DNA of 64,000 nt from Asanoa sp040654855 (lineage in GTDB: Bacteria > Actinomycetota > Actinomycetes > Mycobacteriales > Micromonosporaceae): NCBI RefSeq assembly GCF_040654855.1, contig NZ_JBFAIU010000003.1:1-64000 (forward strand), given 5' to 3'. The notes beneath the pieces are model-generated. The model ran no database searches, was not told the DNA's origin, and worked only from the letters and a program-made list of their open reading frames with translations. The position numbers and the translations under genes were made by a program. Below, piece by piece: positions 1-6,663 of this stretch (position 1 is the stretch's first letter; each line of letters begins with the position of its first letter).

Positions 1-337
1 CGCAGAACTCGTTGCCGTCGGGGTCGGCGAGCACTGTCCAGCCGAACCCCTGCGGCATCGTCTGATGGTCGACCACCGTGGCGCCGAGGTCCAGAAGGCG
101 CTGTATCTCGGCGTCGGCGTCGCCGTCGCTGCTCCAGTCCAGGTGGACCCGGTTCTTGACCGTCTTCGGCTCGGGCACGCGTTGGAAGCCCAGGCACAAA
201 CCCGGCGTCTCACCGAGAATCAGAAAGTCGTTCTCGTGCCGCCAGGACTCACGCAGGCCCGTCGCGGCCGCCCAGAAGCTGGCCAGGCGCGCCGGGTCGG
301 CACAGTCGATCGTCACCATCCGCGTCTGCAAGGCCAT
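1..337 (-). CDS. VOC (glyoxalase/bleomycin-resistance) family protein, 3' end cut by window edge
   Basis: The minus-strand frame opens at an ATG at 337 and stays open to base 1, giving at least 112 residues. It begins MALQTRMVTIDCADPARLAS and ends at the window edge in ADPDGNEFC, the DPxGNxF signature of the VOC fold that carries the last metal or substrate-binding strand. Members are small cytoplasmic dioxygenases, lyases or resistance proteins, and the substrate here is unknown. It lies 33 bases downstream of the dienelactone hydrolase gene on the same strand, so it is probably the last visible gene of the MarR-hydrolase-VOC operon. The stop codon is outside the window. Confidence 0.8.
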   Translation of the reverse strand, partial: MALQTRMVTIDCADPARLASFWAAATGLRESWRHENDFLILGETPGLCLGFQRVPEPKTVKNRVHLDWSSDGDADAEIQRLLDLGATVVDHQTMPQGFGWTVLADPDGNEFC

Positions 338-370
338 GACCTTATACTTTAGTCCCCTTTTATGGGGCAA

Positions 371-1102
371 TCAGGCCTTGTCGTTGATGAAGGTGAGCAT
401 CTGGCGCCAGGCGTCGGCGACCTCCGTCTGGTGCTGGCCGAAGGCGCGGTCGAAGAAGCTGTGGCCGACCTCCGGATACACCGTCATCCGCACGTCGACG
501 CCGTGACCGCGCACCCGGTCGGCGAACTGTTCCACCTCCGCCACCGGCGTGAAGTCCTGGCCCGCGGCCAGGATCTGCAGCGGTGCGGCGATCTGGTCGA
601 CCACGCTGCTCACCCGCGACGGGATGCCGTAGAAGCCGATCGAGCCACGCAGGTCGTCGCCCGTGGCCGCCTGGCGCCACGACATCGCGCCGCCGAAGCA
701 GAAGCCGACGGTGAACAGGGCCGAGACGCCGTGCGACCGCAACCACGCACCGGCCGCCGAGCCGTCCGCGGCCAGCGTCGGGAAGTCGAGCGCGTCGACG
801 TGCTCGCGATACGAGAAGTCCTCGCCCCGCGTGCCGATGCCGGCCGTCCGGCCGAAGTAGTCGAACGCCAGCGCCGACAGGCCGGCGGACGCGAAGCTCC
901 GCGCCAGTTCCTGGTAGAAGACGTGCAGGCCGCGTACGTCCGGGAAGATCACGATCCCGCGTGCCGCCGGGCCCGACGCGGGGTGCGCGAAGTAGCCACC
1001 GAAGGACGTGCCGTCGTCGGACTGGAGAACCACCGAGCCGTGCTCGCCGACCGGGCCGGGGTTCGGCGGTTGCGGCGGGCGGGCGTCGTCGCCATAACAC
1101 AT
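371..1102 (-). CDS. dienelactone hydrolase family protein
   Basis: The 243-residue product has the alpha/beta-hydrolase fold with a cysteine nucleophile typical of dienelactone hydrolases. The elbow GFCFGG places the nucleophile at Cys135, and the likely triad is completed by Asp183 (in GQDFT) and His214 (in EVGHSFF). Family members hydrolyse lactones and other activated carbonyl esters in the cytoplasm. It sits 35 bases after marR and 33 bases before the VOC gene on the same strand, so co-transcription is likely. The ATG at 1102 lacks a strong ribosome binding site. The natural substrate cannot be read from the sequence. Confidence 0.87.
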   Translation of the reverse strand: MCYGDDARPPQPPNPGPVGEHGSVVLQSDDGTSFGGYFAHPASGPAARGIVIFPDVRGLHVFYQELARSFASAGLSALAFDYFGRTAGIGTRGEDFSYREHVDALDFPTLAADGSAAGAWLRSHGVSALFTVGFCFGGAMSWRQAATGDDLRGSIGFYGIPSRVSSVVDQIAAPLQILAAGQDFTPVAEVEQFADRVRGHGVDVRMTVYPEVGHSFFDRAFGQHQTEVADAWRQMLTFINDKA

Positions 1103-1137
1103 AGGATCATCGTGTCATGCGCGTCGCCGGCGCGCCG

Positions 1138-1653
1138 TCAACGCGGTTGCGCCAGGAACGGCGGGGTCTCGCCACGGCAGCCGATCCGGTCCAGCGCCTC
1201 GATCAGGGCCGGCAGGTCGGCGTCGGCGAAGTGGTCGATGATGCGGCGCCGGGTCGACCACAGGTGGGTCGGGTACGCGTCCTGGAGCCGCCGCAGCCCC
1301 GCCGGGGTCAGCGACGCGAACCAGCCGCGCCCGTCCTCGCCGCACCGGATGCGGACGACCAGTCCCTCCGACTCCAGCCGGGCGACCGCGCGGGTCATCC
1401 CGCTCAGTGACAGGTCGCTCGCCGCGGCCAGTTCGTTCATCCGCATCCGCTGGTCGGGCGCCTCCGAGAGGTGCATCAGGATGCTGTATTCGGTCAGCGA
1501 GATGGCCGCCCGTTCGCGCAGGTCGTGATCCAGGAGCTTGGGCAACACGATCATCACGCGACCCAGCGTGCGCACGAGCCGCTCTTCGTCGACGTTCAGC
1601 GGCGCGTCCCGCTGCTCTGTGACCGGAGGCATAGGCCCATGATACTTGCTCAT
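1138..1653 (-). CDS. MarR family transcriptional regulator
   Basis: A MarR-type winged helix-turn-helix is visible: ISLTEYSILMHLSEAPDQRM is followed by the recognition region DLSLSGMTRAVARLESEGLV and a wing ending RGWFASLTPAGL. From the ATG at 1653 the product has 171 residues, which fits the family. A further start at 1632 and an upstream in-frame codon at 1719 are possible. I prefer 1653 or 1632 because the longer version would cross the predicted operator. It heads the hydrolase-VOC operon and is divergent from the FMN reductase gene. Two TTGC...GCAA inverted repeats lie between them, suggesting autoregulation and control of both sides. The ligand is unknown; quinones or electrophiles are inferred from the neighbours. 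Confidence 0.85.
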   Translation of the reverse strand: MSKYHGPMPPVTEQRDAPLNVDEERLVRTLGRVMIVLPKLLDHDLRERAAISLTEYSILMHLSEAPDQRMRMNELAAASDLSLSGMTRAVARLESEGLVVRIRCGEDGRGWFASLTPAGLRRLQDAYPTHLWSTRRRIIDHFADADLPALIEALDRIGCRGETPPFLAQPR

Positions 1654-1658
1654 GCAAG
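1645..1658. promoter_or_regulatory. inverted repeat, proximal operator candidate for MarR
   Basis: CTTGC-TCAT-GCAAG is a perfect 5+4+5 inverted repeat. It overlaps the candidate marR start codon at 1653 and shares its TTGC...GCAA arms with the second repeat centred exactly 30 bases away. If it is an operator, either translation starts at 1632 or the regulator occupies DNA over its own start. Confidence 0.5.
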
Positions 1659-1673
1659 GAACTGTTCGTATGT

Positions 1674-1689
1674 TTGCTTGACGAAGCAA
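1674..1689. promoter_or_regulatory. inverted repeat, distal operator candidate for MarR
   Basis: TTGCTT-GACG-AAGCAA is a perfect 6+4+6 inverted repeat. It lies between marR and the divergent FMN reductase gene (start 1734), where a MarR dimer would block both promoters. Its centre is 30 bases, about three helical turns, from the repeat at 1645-1658. Confidence 0.6.
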
Positions 1690-1733
1690 GGACTTACCCC
1701 GAGTCCTCCCCGTGAGCAAGGACCGAACACATC

Positions 1734-2303
1734 GTGACGACCAGAATCGGAATCATCCTCGGCAGCACCCGCCCCGGCCGCAACGGCGAGGCCGTCGCCA
1801 AGTGGGTGTACGAGCACGCCGCCAAGCGCAGCGACGCCGAGTTCGAGCTCGTCGACCTGCTGGACTACAAGCTCCCGCACCTCGACGAGATCGGCCTGCC
1901 GAGCATGGGCCAGTACACCCAGCCGCACACGCTGGCGTGGGCGGAGAAGATCGCCTCGTTCGACGGCTTCGTGATGGTGACCCCCGAGTACAACCACGCC
2001 ACCTCGGGCGCATTGAAGAACGCGATCGACTTCCTGTTCGCCGAGTGGAACAACAAGGCGGTCGGGTTCGTCAGCTACGGCTCGATCGGTGGCGCCCGCG
2101 CCGTCGAGAACCTCCGGCTCGTCGCCGGTGAGCTCAAGCTGGCCGACGTGCGCTCGCAGGTCATGCTCTCGCTGTTCCACGACTTCGAGAACTTCAGCAC
2201 CTTCAAGCCGGGCGAGCACCAGGCCGACGCGCTCCACACGACCCTGGACCAGGTCGTCGAGTGGAGCCGGGCGCTCGCTCCCCTGCGCGGCAAGGCTGCC
2301 TGA
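1734..2303 (+). CDS. NADPH-dependent FMN reductase / NAD(P)H:quinone reductase-like flavoprotein
   Basis: The 189-residue product has the flavodoxin-like fold of the FMN_red family. The phosphate-binding loop GSTRPGRNGEAVAKWV is near the N-terminus, and the signature TPEYNHATSGALKNAIDFLF is at about residues 84-103. Such cytoplasmic enzymes reduce FMN, quinones or azo compounds with NAD(P)H. The GTG start at 1734 has AAGGA 11 bases upstream. It is divergent from the MarR operon, sharing a 70-80 base promoter region with two inverted repeats, so common control by MarR is likely. A strong hairpin follows the gene. Confidence 0.9.
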   Translation: MTTRIGIILGSTRPGRNGEAVAKWVYEHAAKRSDAEFELVDLLDYKLPHLDEIGLPSMGQYTQPHTLAWAEKIASFDGFVMVTPEYNHATSGALKNAIDFLFAEWNNKAVGFVSYGSIGGARAVENLRLVAGELKLADVRSQVMLSLFHDFENFSTFKPGEHQADALHTTLDQVVEWSRALAPLRGKAA

Positions 2304-2320
2304 CCGGCAGCGCGCGCAGT

Positions 2321-2372
2321 CGGCCCGGGGGCCTGCCGAGGGACAGCACAGCCACGGCAGGCACCCGGGCCG
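2321..2372. terminator. stem-loop terminator after FMN reductase gene
   Basis: The arms 2321-2338 and 2355-2372 pair over 18 bases with one mismatch (CGGCCCGGGGGCCTGCCG against its near reverse complement), with a 16-base loop. It lies between the reductase stop (2303) and the STAS gene start (2449). There is no long T tract, as is common in actinomycetes. Confidence 0.6.
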
Positions 2373-2448
2373 TTCACTGTGTGGGGCGAGGCGGGTGCCC
2401 TCCTTCCATCCGGTGGAGTACCGTTCCCCCGGATACAGGAGGTCGAGC

Positions 2449-2808
2449 ATGTCGTTGACGGTGGGCACGGAACAGCGCGGCGATGTCGTCGTGGTGTCGG
2501 TTGGCGGCGAGCTGGACATGGCCACGGCGCCCGCGCTGCAGGACCAGATCACCGACCTGCTCGACCGGGGCCTGTCACGGCTGGTCTTCGACCTGACCGA
2601 GGTTTCGTTCTGCGATTCGACCGGACTGTCCGTGTTCGTCCGGGCGAAGAACAGCACCGACGATGCCGGCGGAGTCGTCCGGCTGGCCGCGCCGCAGCGT
2701 GGCGTGCGCCGCATCCTCGAGGTCAGTGGCCTGGTCGAGGTGCTGCACACCTACTCGACCGTCGACGAGGCGGTCGACGCGGACGCCGCCGAGCCCGCCG
2801 CCGGCTAA
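2449..2808 (+). CDS. anti-sigma factor antagonist (STAS domain protein)
   Basis: The 119-residue single-domain STAS protein contains DLTEVSFCDSTGLSVFVRA. The DSTG motif puts the usual phosphorylation site at Ser57. SpoIIAA/RsbV-type proteins bind an anti-sigma kinase when unphosphorylated and so free a sigma factor. No RsbW-type kinase or sigma gene is adjacent, so its partner is encoded elsewhere. The ATG at 2449 has AGGAGG at 2437-2442, a near-ideal ribosome binding site. The stop overlaps the stop of the convergent transporter gene by four bases. Confidence 0.88.
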   Translation: MSLTVGTEQRGDVVVVSVGGELDMATAPALQDQITDLLDRGLSRLVFDLTEVSFCDSTGLSVFVRAKNSTDDAGGVVRLAAPQRGVRRILEVSGLVEVLHTYSTVDEAVDADAAEPAAG

Positions 2809-4121
2809 GCGGCCTCGCGCAGCGGCTCGGCCAGCGGGCCCGTCTCGGCCAGCACGGCCGCCGGCGTCGCCTCGACGGCCTCCACCGGCTCGTGCGCGCC
2901 CGGCGCGTGCGCCTCGTCCTCGACGTACCGCGGCCGGCTGATCAGCACGCCCGCCGCGCCCTGCACCACCAGCGCCACGGCCAGCACGCCGAGCGGCGCC
3001 AGCCACGCGCCGGTGGCCTCGTAGAGGATCCCGACCAGCAGCGGTCCGAGCGCCGCGAGCGTGTAGCCCACGCTCTGCGCGAAGGCGGACAGCGCGACGG
3101 TCCCCTCCGGCGTGCGGGCGCGCAGGCCGATCACGACCAGGCTCACCGGGAACACCGTCTGGCCGATGCCCATCAGGGTGACCCAGAGCACGGCACCACC
3201 GTGCGGTGCCAGGGCCAGTCCGGCGTACGAGACTCCGGAGAGCACGGTCAGGCCCAGGATCAGCACGTCGACCCGGCGGATCCGGCCCGCCAGCGTGGGC
3301 ATCAACAGCGCGAACGGCAACGCGAACAGGGTGACCCCGGCCAGCAGCAGGCCGGCGGTCGACGGGCTGAAGCCCGAGTCGCGGAACAGTTGGGCCAGCC
3401 AGCCCATCGTGGCGTACCCGGCGATCGACTGCATGCCGAAGAAGACAGCCATGGCCCAGCCGATGCGGGTGCGCGCGGGGCGGATCCGGGCACCCGGGTG
3501 GTGGCCGGGCCGCCGCATGGCCTGCTGGCCCCGCCGCAGCGCGGCCGGCAGCCACGGCACGATGGCCACCACGGCGAGCAGCGCCCACACGCCGAGCCCG
3601 GCCCGCCACGAGTGGAACGCGTGCGCGACCGGCACGGCGGCCGCCGACGCGGCGGCCGCACCGGCTGACATCGACAGCGTGTAGACCCCGGTGACCAGGC
3701 CCGGGCGGTCCGGGAAGTGCTGTTTGACCATCATCGGCAGCAGCACGTTGGACACGGCGATGCCCGCCAGGGCCAGCGCGCTGAACCCGATGAACGCCGC
3801 CGCCGAGTCGGTGAGCACCCGCAGCAGCTGGCCGAGGGTCAGCACCGCCATCGCACCGACCAGCAGCCGGGCCGGTGCGACCCGGCGGACCAGCCACGGC
3901 GTGGTGGCGCCGAAGACCGCGAACGCGATCGTGGGCACGGTGGTGACCACGCCGGCGAGCGCGCCGGAGAGGTGCAGGCCGTCGCGGACCTCGTCGAGCA
4001 GGGCGCCGAGCGAGGTGACCACCGCCCGCAGGTTGACCGCCACGATCACGATGCCGACCAGCACGAGCAGGATGCTGCGGGAGCGGGCGACGGGCTGTGG
4101 GGCGGCAGTGGGAGCGGTCAC
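2805..4121 (-). CDS. MFS transporter, CynX/NimT type
   Basis: The 438-residue protein has about twelve hydrophobic segments. The N-terminal NLRAVVTSLGALLDEV is typical of the CynX/NimT (cyanate/2-nitroimidazole) branch of the major facilitator superfamily. It is an inner-membrane transporter, probably an exporter, with unknown substrate. The C-terminus is an Asp/Glu/Ala-rich cytoplasmic tail. It is divergent from a GntR/FadR regulator whose start lies about 40 bases away; this pairing is frequent in actinomycetes and suggests that the regulator controls it. Its 3' end overlaps the STAS gene by four bases. Confidence 0.85.
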   Translation of the reverse strand: MTAPTAAPQPVARSRSILLVLVGIVIVAVNLRAVVTSLGALLDEVRDGLHLSGALAGVVTTVPTIAFAVFGATTPWLVRRVAPARLLVGAMAVLTLGQLLRVLTDSAAAFIGFSALALAGIAVSNVLLPMMVKQHFPDRPGLVTGVYTLSMSAGAAAASAAAVPVAHAFHSWRAGLGVWALLAVVAIVPWLPAALRRGQQAMRRPGHHPGARIRPARTRIGWAMAVFFGMQSIAGYATMGWLAQLFRDSGFSPSTAGLLLAGVTLFALPFALLMPTLAGRIRRVDVLILGLTVLSGVSYAGLALAPHGGAVLWVTLMGIGQTVFPVSLVVIGLRARTPEGTVALSAFAQSVGYTLAALGPLLVGILYEATGAWLAPLGVLAVALVVQGAAGVLISRPRYVEDEAHAPGAHEPVEAVEATPAAVLAETGPLAEPLREAA

Positions 4122-4162
4122 GACCTACAGCCTAGAATCATGGGACGATTTATGGTGGGGTG

Positions 4163-4834
4163 ATGTTACGCATGACACTCAATCCACGCTCGACCCTGGT
4201 GCAACAGGTGATCTCGCAGCTCAGCGAGCAGATCCAGGCGGGCGAGTGGCCGGTGGGCGCGAAAATCCCCACCGAGCCCCGGTTGGTGGAGCTGCTCGGC
4301 GTCGGGCGCAACACCGTGCGCGAGGCGGTCCGCGCGCTGACCCACGCCGGGGTGCTCGAGTGCGTGCAGGGCTCCGGCACCTACGTGCGGTCGACCGACG
4401 AGCTGACCGGTGTCGTCGCCCGCAAGTTCGGGGCCGCCGACGTCGGGCACACCATCGAGGTGCGGCGGGCCCTCGAGGTCGAGGCGGCCCGGTTGGCGGC
4501 GCTCCGGCGTACCCCGGAAGACCTGGACCGGCTCGACGCGGCGCTCGTGGCGCGCGACCTGGCCTGGCAGACCGGCCGGGCCGAGGTCTTCGTCGAGGCG
4601 GACGCCGACCTGCACGTCGCCGTGGTGGCGGCGGCGCACAACCCGATGCTCGCCGAGCTCTACGCGTCGGTCGGCGCGGCCATCCGGGCGTCCGTCGCGG
4701 CGGCGGTCGGGCCGGCGCTGGAGGCGGGCGTCCACATCGATCACGCTCGACTGGTCGCGGCTATCCGGGACGGCAATGCGGACAGAGCCGCACATGAGGC
4801 GGGCAAGTTCCTGGAGCCGCCCACCCGGGAATAG
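4163..4834 (+). CDS. GntR family regulator, FadR (FCD) subfamily
   Basis: The roughly 223-residue protein starts with a GntR winged helix (LVQQVISQLSEQIQAGEWPV, then GVGRNTVREAVRALTHAGVL and GSGTYVR). An all-helical FCD ligand-binding domain with EVRRALEVEAARLAA follows from about residue 90. FCD regulators bind small organic acids, often through a metal. Alternative starts are the GTG at 4160 and an ATG at 4172. It is divergent from the CynX-type transporter. In the gap, AATC and GATT form a weak inverted repeat (4136-4150) that might be an operator. It ends eight bases before the mscL start. Confidence 0.87.
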   Translation: MLRMTLNPRSTLVQQVISQLSEQIQAGEWPVGAKIPTEPRLVELLGVGRNTVREAVRALTHAGVLECVQGSGTYVRSTDELTGVVARKFGAADVGHTIEVRRALEVEAARLAALRRTPEDLDRLDAALVARDLAWQTGRAEVFVEADADLHVAVVAAAHNPMLAELYASVGAAIRASVAAAVGPALEAGVHIDHARLVAAIRDGNADRAAHEAGKFLEPPTRE

Positions 4835-4842
4835 GGTGAGCC

Positions 4843-5292
4843 ATGCTTAAGGGCTTCAAAGACTTCATCATGCGCGGAAACGTGGTCGACCTCGCGGTCG
4901 GCATCGTGATCGGTGCCGCGTTCACCGCGGTGGTCACGCAGTTCACCAACTCGTTTCTCAAGCCCCTCATCCAGCTGACCGGCGGTGGAGGCCTCAAGGG
5001 CGGCAAGGCGACCGTCAACGGCGTCGAGTTCGACTGGGCCGCGTTCATCAACGTCGTGATCACGTTCCTCCTGACAGCGGCCACCCTCTACTTCCTCGTC
5101 GTCCTCCCGCTGAACAAGCTGGCCGAGCGCCGCCGCCGCGGCGAGGAGCCCCCGCCCGCCGCTCCGAGCGAAGAGATCAAGCTGCTCACCGAGATCCGTG
5201 ACGCCCTGGTCGCCGGCGGCCGCGTCCCCGGTCAGTACCGCTCGGCGCTCGACCAGACTCTTGGCAGGGAGAACCCCCCGACCTCGCGATAG
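4843..5292 (+). CDS. mscL: large-conductance mechanosensitive channel MscL
   Basis: The 149-residue protein starts MLKGFKDFIMRGNVVDLAVG, which is the amphipathic N-terminal helix and the start of TM1. TM2 is near residues 67-90 (FINVVITFLLTAATLYFLVV), and the charged helix AERRRRGEE and a C-terminal bundle helix follow. MscL forms a pentameric pore in the cytoplasmic membrane that opens under high membrane tension and releases solutes on osmotic downshock. It starts eight bases after the GntR gene. Its stop lies at the edge of a perfect LexA box belonging to the next gene. Confidence 0.96.
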   Translation: MLKGFKDFIMRGNVVDLAVGIVIGAAFTAVVTQFTNSFLKPLIQLTGGGGLKGGKATVNGVEFDWAAFINVVITFLLTAATLYFLVVLPLNKLAERRRRGEEPPPAAPSEEIKLLTEIRDALVAGGRVPGQYRSALDQTLGRENPPTSR

Positions 5293-5308
5293 TCGAACGT
5301 ATGTTCGA
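5293..5308. promoter_or_regulatory. LexA (SOS) box
   Basis: TCGAAC-GTAT-GTTCGA is a perfect 16-base palindrome. It matches the actinobacterial and Bacillus-type LexA consensus TCGAACNNNNGTTCGA, with no mismatch in either arm. It begins directly after the mscL stop and ends 12 bases before the ATG of the 76-residue gene, so a bound repressor would block transcription of that gene. Confidence 0.88.
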
Positions 5309-5320
5309 TACTCTCCCACC

Positions 5321-5551
5321 ATGGAGCAGCGAAAGCACTGGTGGAACGGGAAGTGGGGCCGCGCCGCGCGGCGCGACGTCTATCTGCGGATCGACGGTGA
5401 CACCTGGCACGTCGAGCAGCGGGCGGGCGGCGCCGACGGCGCGTCCCACTTCTACGAGTTCGAGAGCGAGGAGGACGCGTACGACCGCGTGCGTGCCCTC
5501 CTCGTCGGGCCGTTCGAGTGGCGGGAGCTGTCGGCCCGCCGGCCTGACTAG
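5321..5551 (+). CDS. small SOS-controlled protein of unknown function
   Basis: The 76-residue basic/aromatic protein starts MEQRKHWWNGKWGRAARRDV, followed by LRIDGDTWHVEQRAGG and an acidic stretch FYEFESEEDAYDRVRALLVG. I do not recognise the family. It has no signal peptide or membrane segment, so it is probably cytoplasmic. The perfect LexA box just upstream implies induction by DNA damage and a role in repair, checkpoint or damage tolerance (inference). There is little room for a ribosome binding site, so the transcript may be nearly leaderless. Its stop overlaps that of the convergent SCO2521-like gene by four bases. Confidence 0.75.
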   Translation: MEQRKHWWNGKWGRAARRDVYLRIDGDTWHVEQRAGGADGASHFYEFESEEDAYDRVRALLVGPFEWRELSARRPD

Positions 5552-6480
5552 GCCGTAGCCGACTCGAGCAGCGCGAGCGTGCCCAGCGTCATCTGGTCGC
5601 GGATCCGGCTGACCGAGGCGTCCCATTGCCGGGTGAAGCCGGGCCGGCGTTCCAGCGAGCGCCAGACCGGCAGCACCGCCTCGTCGACCCGGGCGGCCGG
5701 CATCCACAGATGCAGCAGGGTGTCGATGGCCGGGCGCAGTCGGGCGATCCGCTGCGCCCGGGTGCCCGGGCCGGTGAGGCTCGACTCCATCAGCCCCAGC
5801 AGCGTGGTGAGCAGCCAGTCGTGCAGCGCGAGGTCTTCGCAAAGCTCGACGATCGAGCCGATGTGCTCGCGCGGCACGACCAGCTCCAGCACCCGCAGCG
5901 TCGGCGAGGCGACCCGGAACGTGCCGGTCGCCTCGGCGTCGTCGGCGTCGGTCGGCGTCACCACCCAGCGCATGTGGGTGCGCTGGGTGCGGAACGGCGG
6001 GTGGCGGTCGAGCCGGGTCGAGCGCTGCACCGCGTCGAGCGTCCGGCCGCTGATCGCGCCGAGGGTGAGCGTGCCCATCGGCTGCGTGGTGCCGGCGAAC
6101 CCGCGGGCGATGTCGGTCGCGTCGGATTTGCCGATCGCCTCGATCGTGCCGGGCCGGGTCAGGTAGTGCGACCAGGAGAGCCGCCGGTTGGCCGTGCTCT
6201 TGACCACGACGGTGTGCCCGGAGCCCTGCGCCACGTGCCCGCCGGTGATCGACGCCCGCGAGACCACCGTGCCGACCCCACGGATGACCTTGCCCGAGGC
6301 GGCCGGCAGCCGGCAGTCCACACTGGTCAACAGATTGGGCGAGACGGCGTACGCCATGGGCCGCTCGGACCGCCGGACCTGCTCGCCGACCAGCAGGTTG
6401 AGCACCTCGGCGGTGGCGTCCCAGGGCAGCGAGGTCGAGTTCTGCAGTAGTCCGGTGTGGACCTCGCCGAACGTGAGCAT
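5548..6480 (-). CDS. SCO2521 family protein
   Basis: The 310-residue protein starts MLTFGEVHTGLLQNSTSLPW and has no signal peptide or clear membrane helix. It resembles the uncharacterised actinobacterial SCO2521 family, which occurs with SCO2522-SCO2524. All three of those partners are present in this window at 11027-14741. The ATG at 6480 has GGAGG seven bases upstream, which favours it over an in-frame start at 6582. It is divergent from the NACHT gene (gap of 183 bases) and convergent with the SOS gene. Molecular function is unknown; the family call is from memory of the signature and needs a profile search. Confidence 0.72.
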   Translation of the reverse strand: MLTFGEVHTGLLQNSTSLPWDATAEVLNLLVGEQVRRSERPMAYAVSPNLLTSVDCRLPAASGKVIRGVGTVVSRASITGGHVAQGSGHTVVVKSTANRRLSWSHYLTRPGTIEAIGKSDATDIARGFAGTTQPMGTLTLGAISGRTLDAVQRSTRLDRHPPFRTQRTHMRWVVTPTDADDAEATGTFRVASPTLRVLELVVPREHIGSIVELCEDLALHDWLLTTLLGLMESSLTGPGTRAQRIARLRPAIDTLLHLWMPAARVDEAVLPVWRSLERRPGFTRQWDASVSRIRDQMTLGTLALLESATA

Positions 6481-6663
6481 CGTTCCGCCTCCGTGAGAGA
6501 ACAGCGGATGAATTGCATCCCATGGTCGACCTGCGAGGCAAGGCCGCCGCGCGGAATGCCACCCAGACGATATTTTGATCAACCCCGATATACCGGGAGC
6601 CCATCGCTTGCCCGATGTTGGTACGGTAACGACGCGTGTCGCTCGCGTAATCGAGGAGCCGCG

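Noticed and set aside
362..1528. Long plus-strand frame of 388 codons across the hydrolase and marR genes
   Set aside because: It is an antisense frame created by high GC; the translation is low-complexity Arg/Ala/Gly and overlaps two well-supported genes.
4136..4150. AATC-N7-GATT dyad between the CynX-type exporter and GntR genes
   Set aside because: Arms of four bases are too short to claim as a separate operator; it is only mentioned with the GntR gene.
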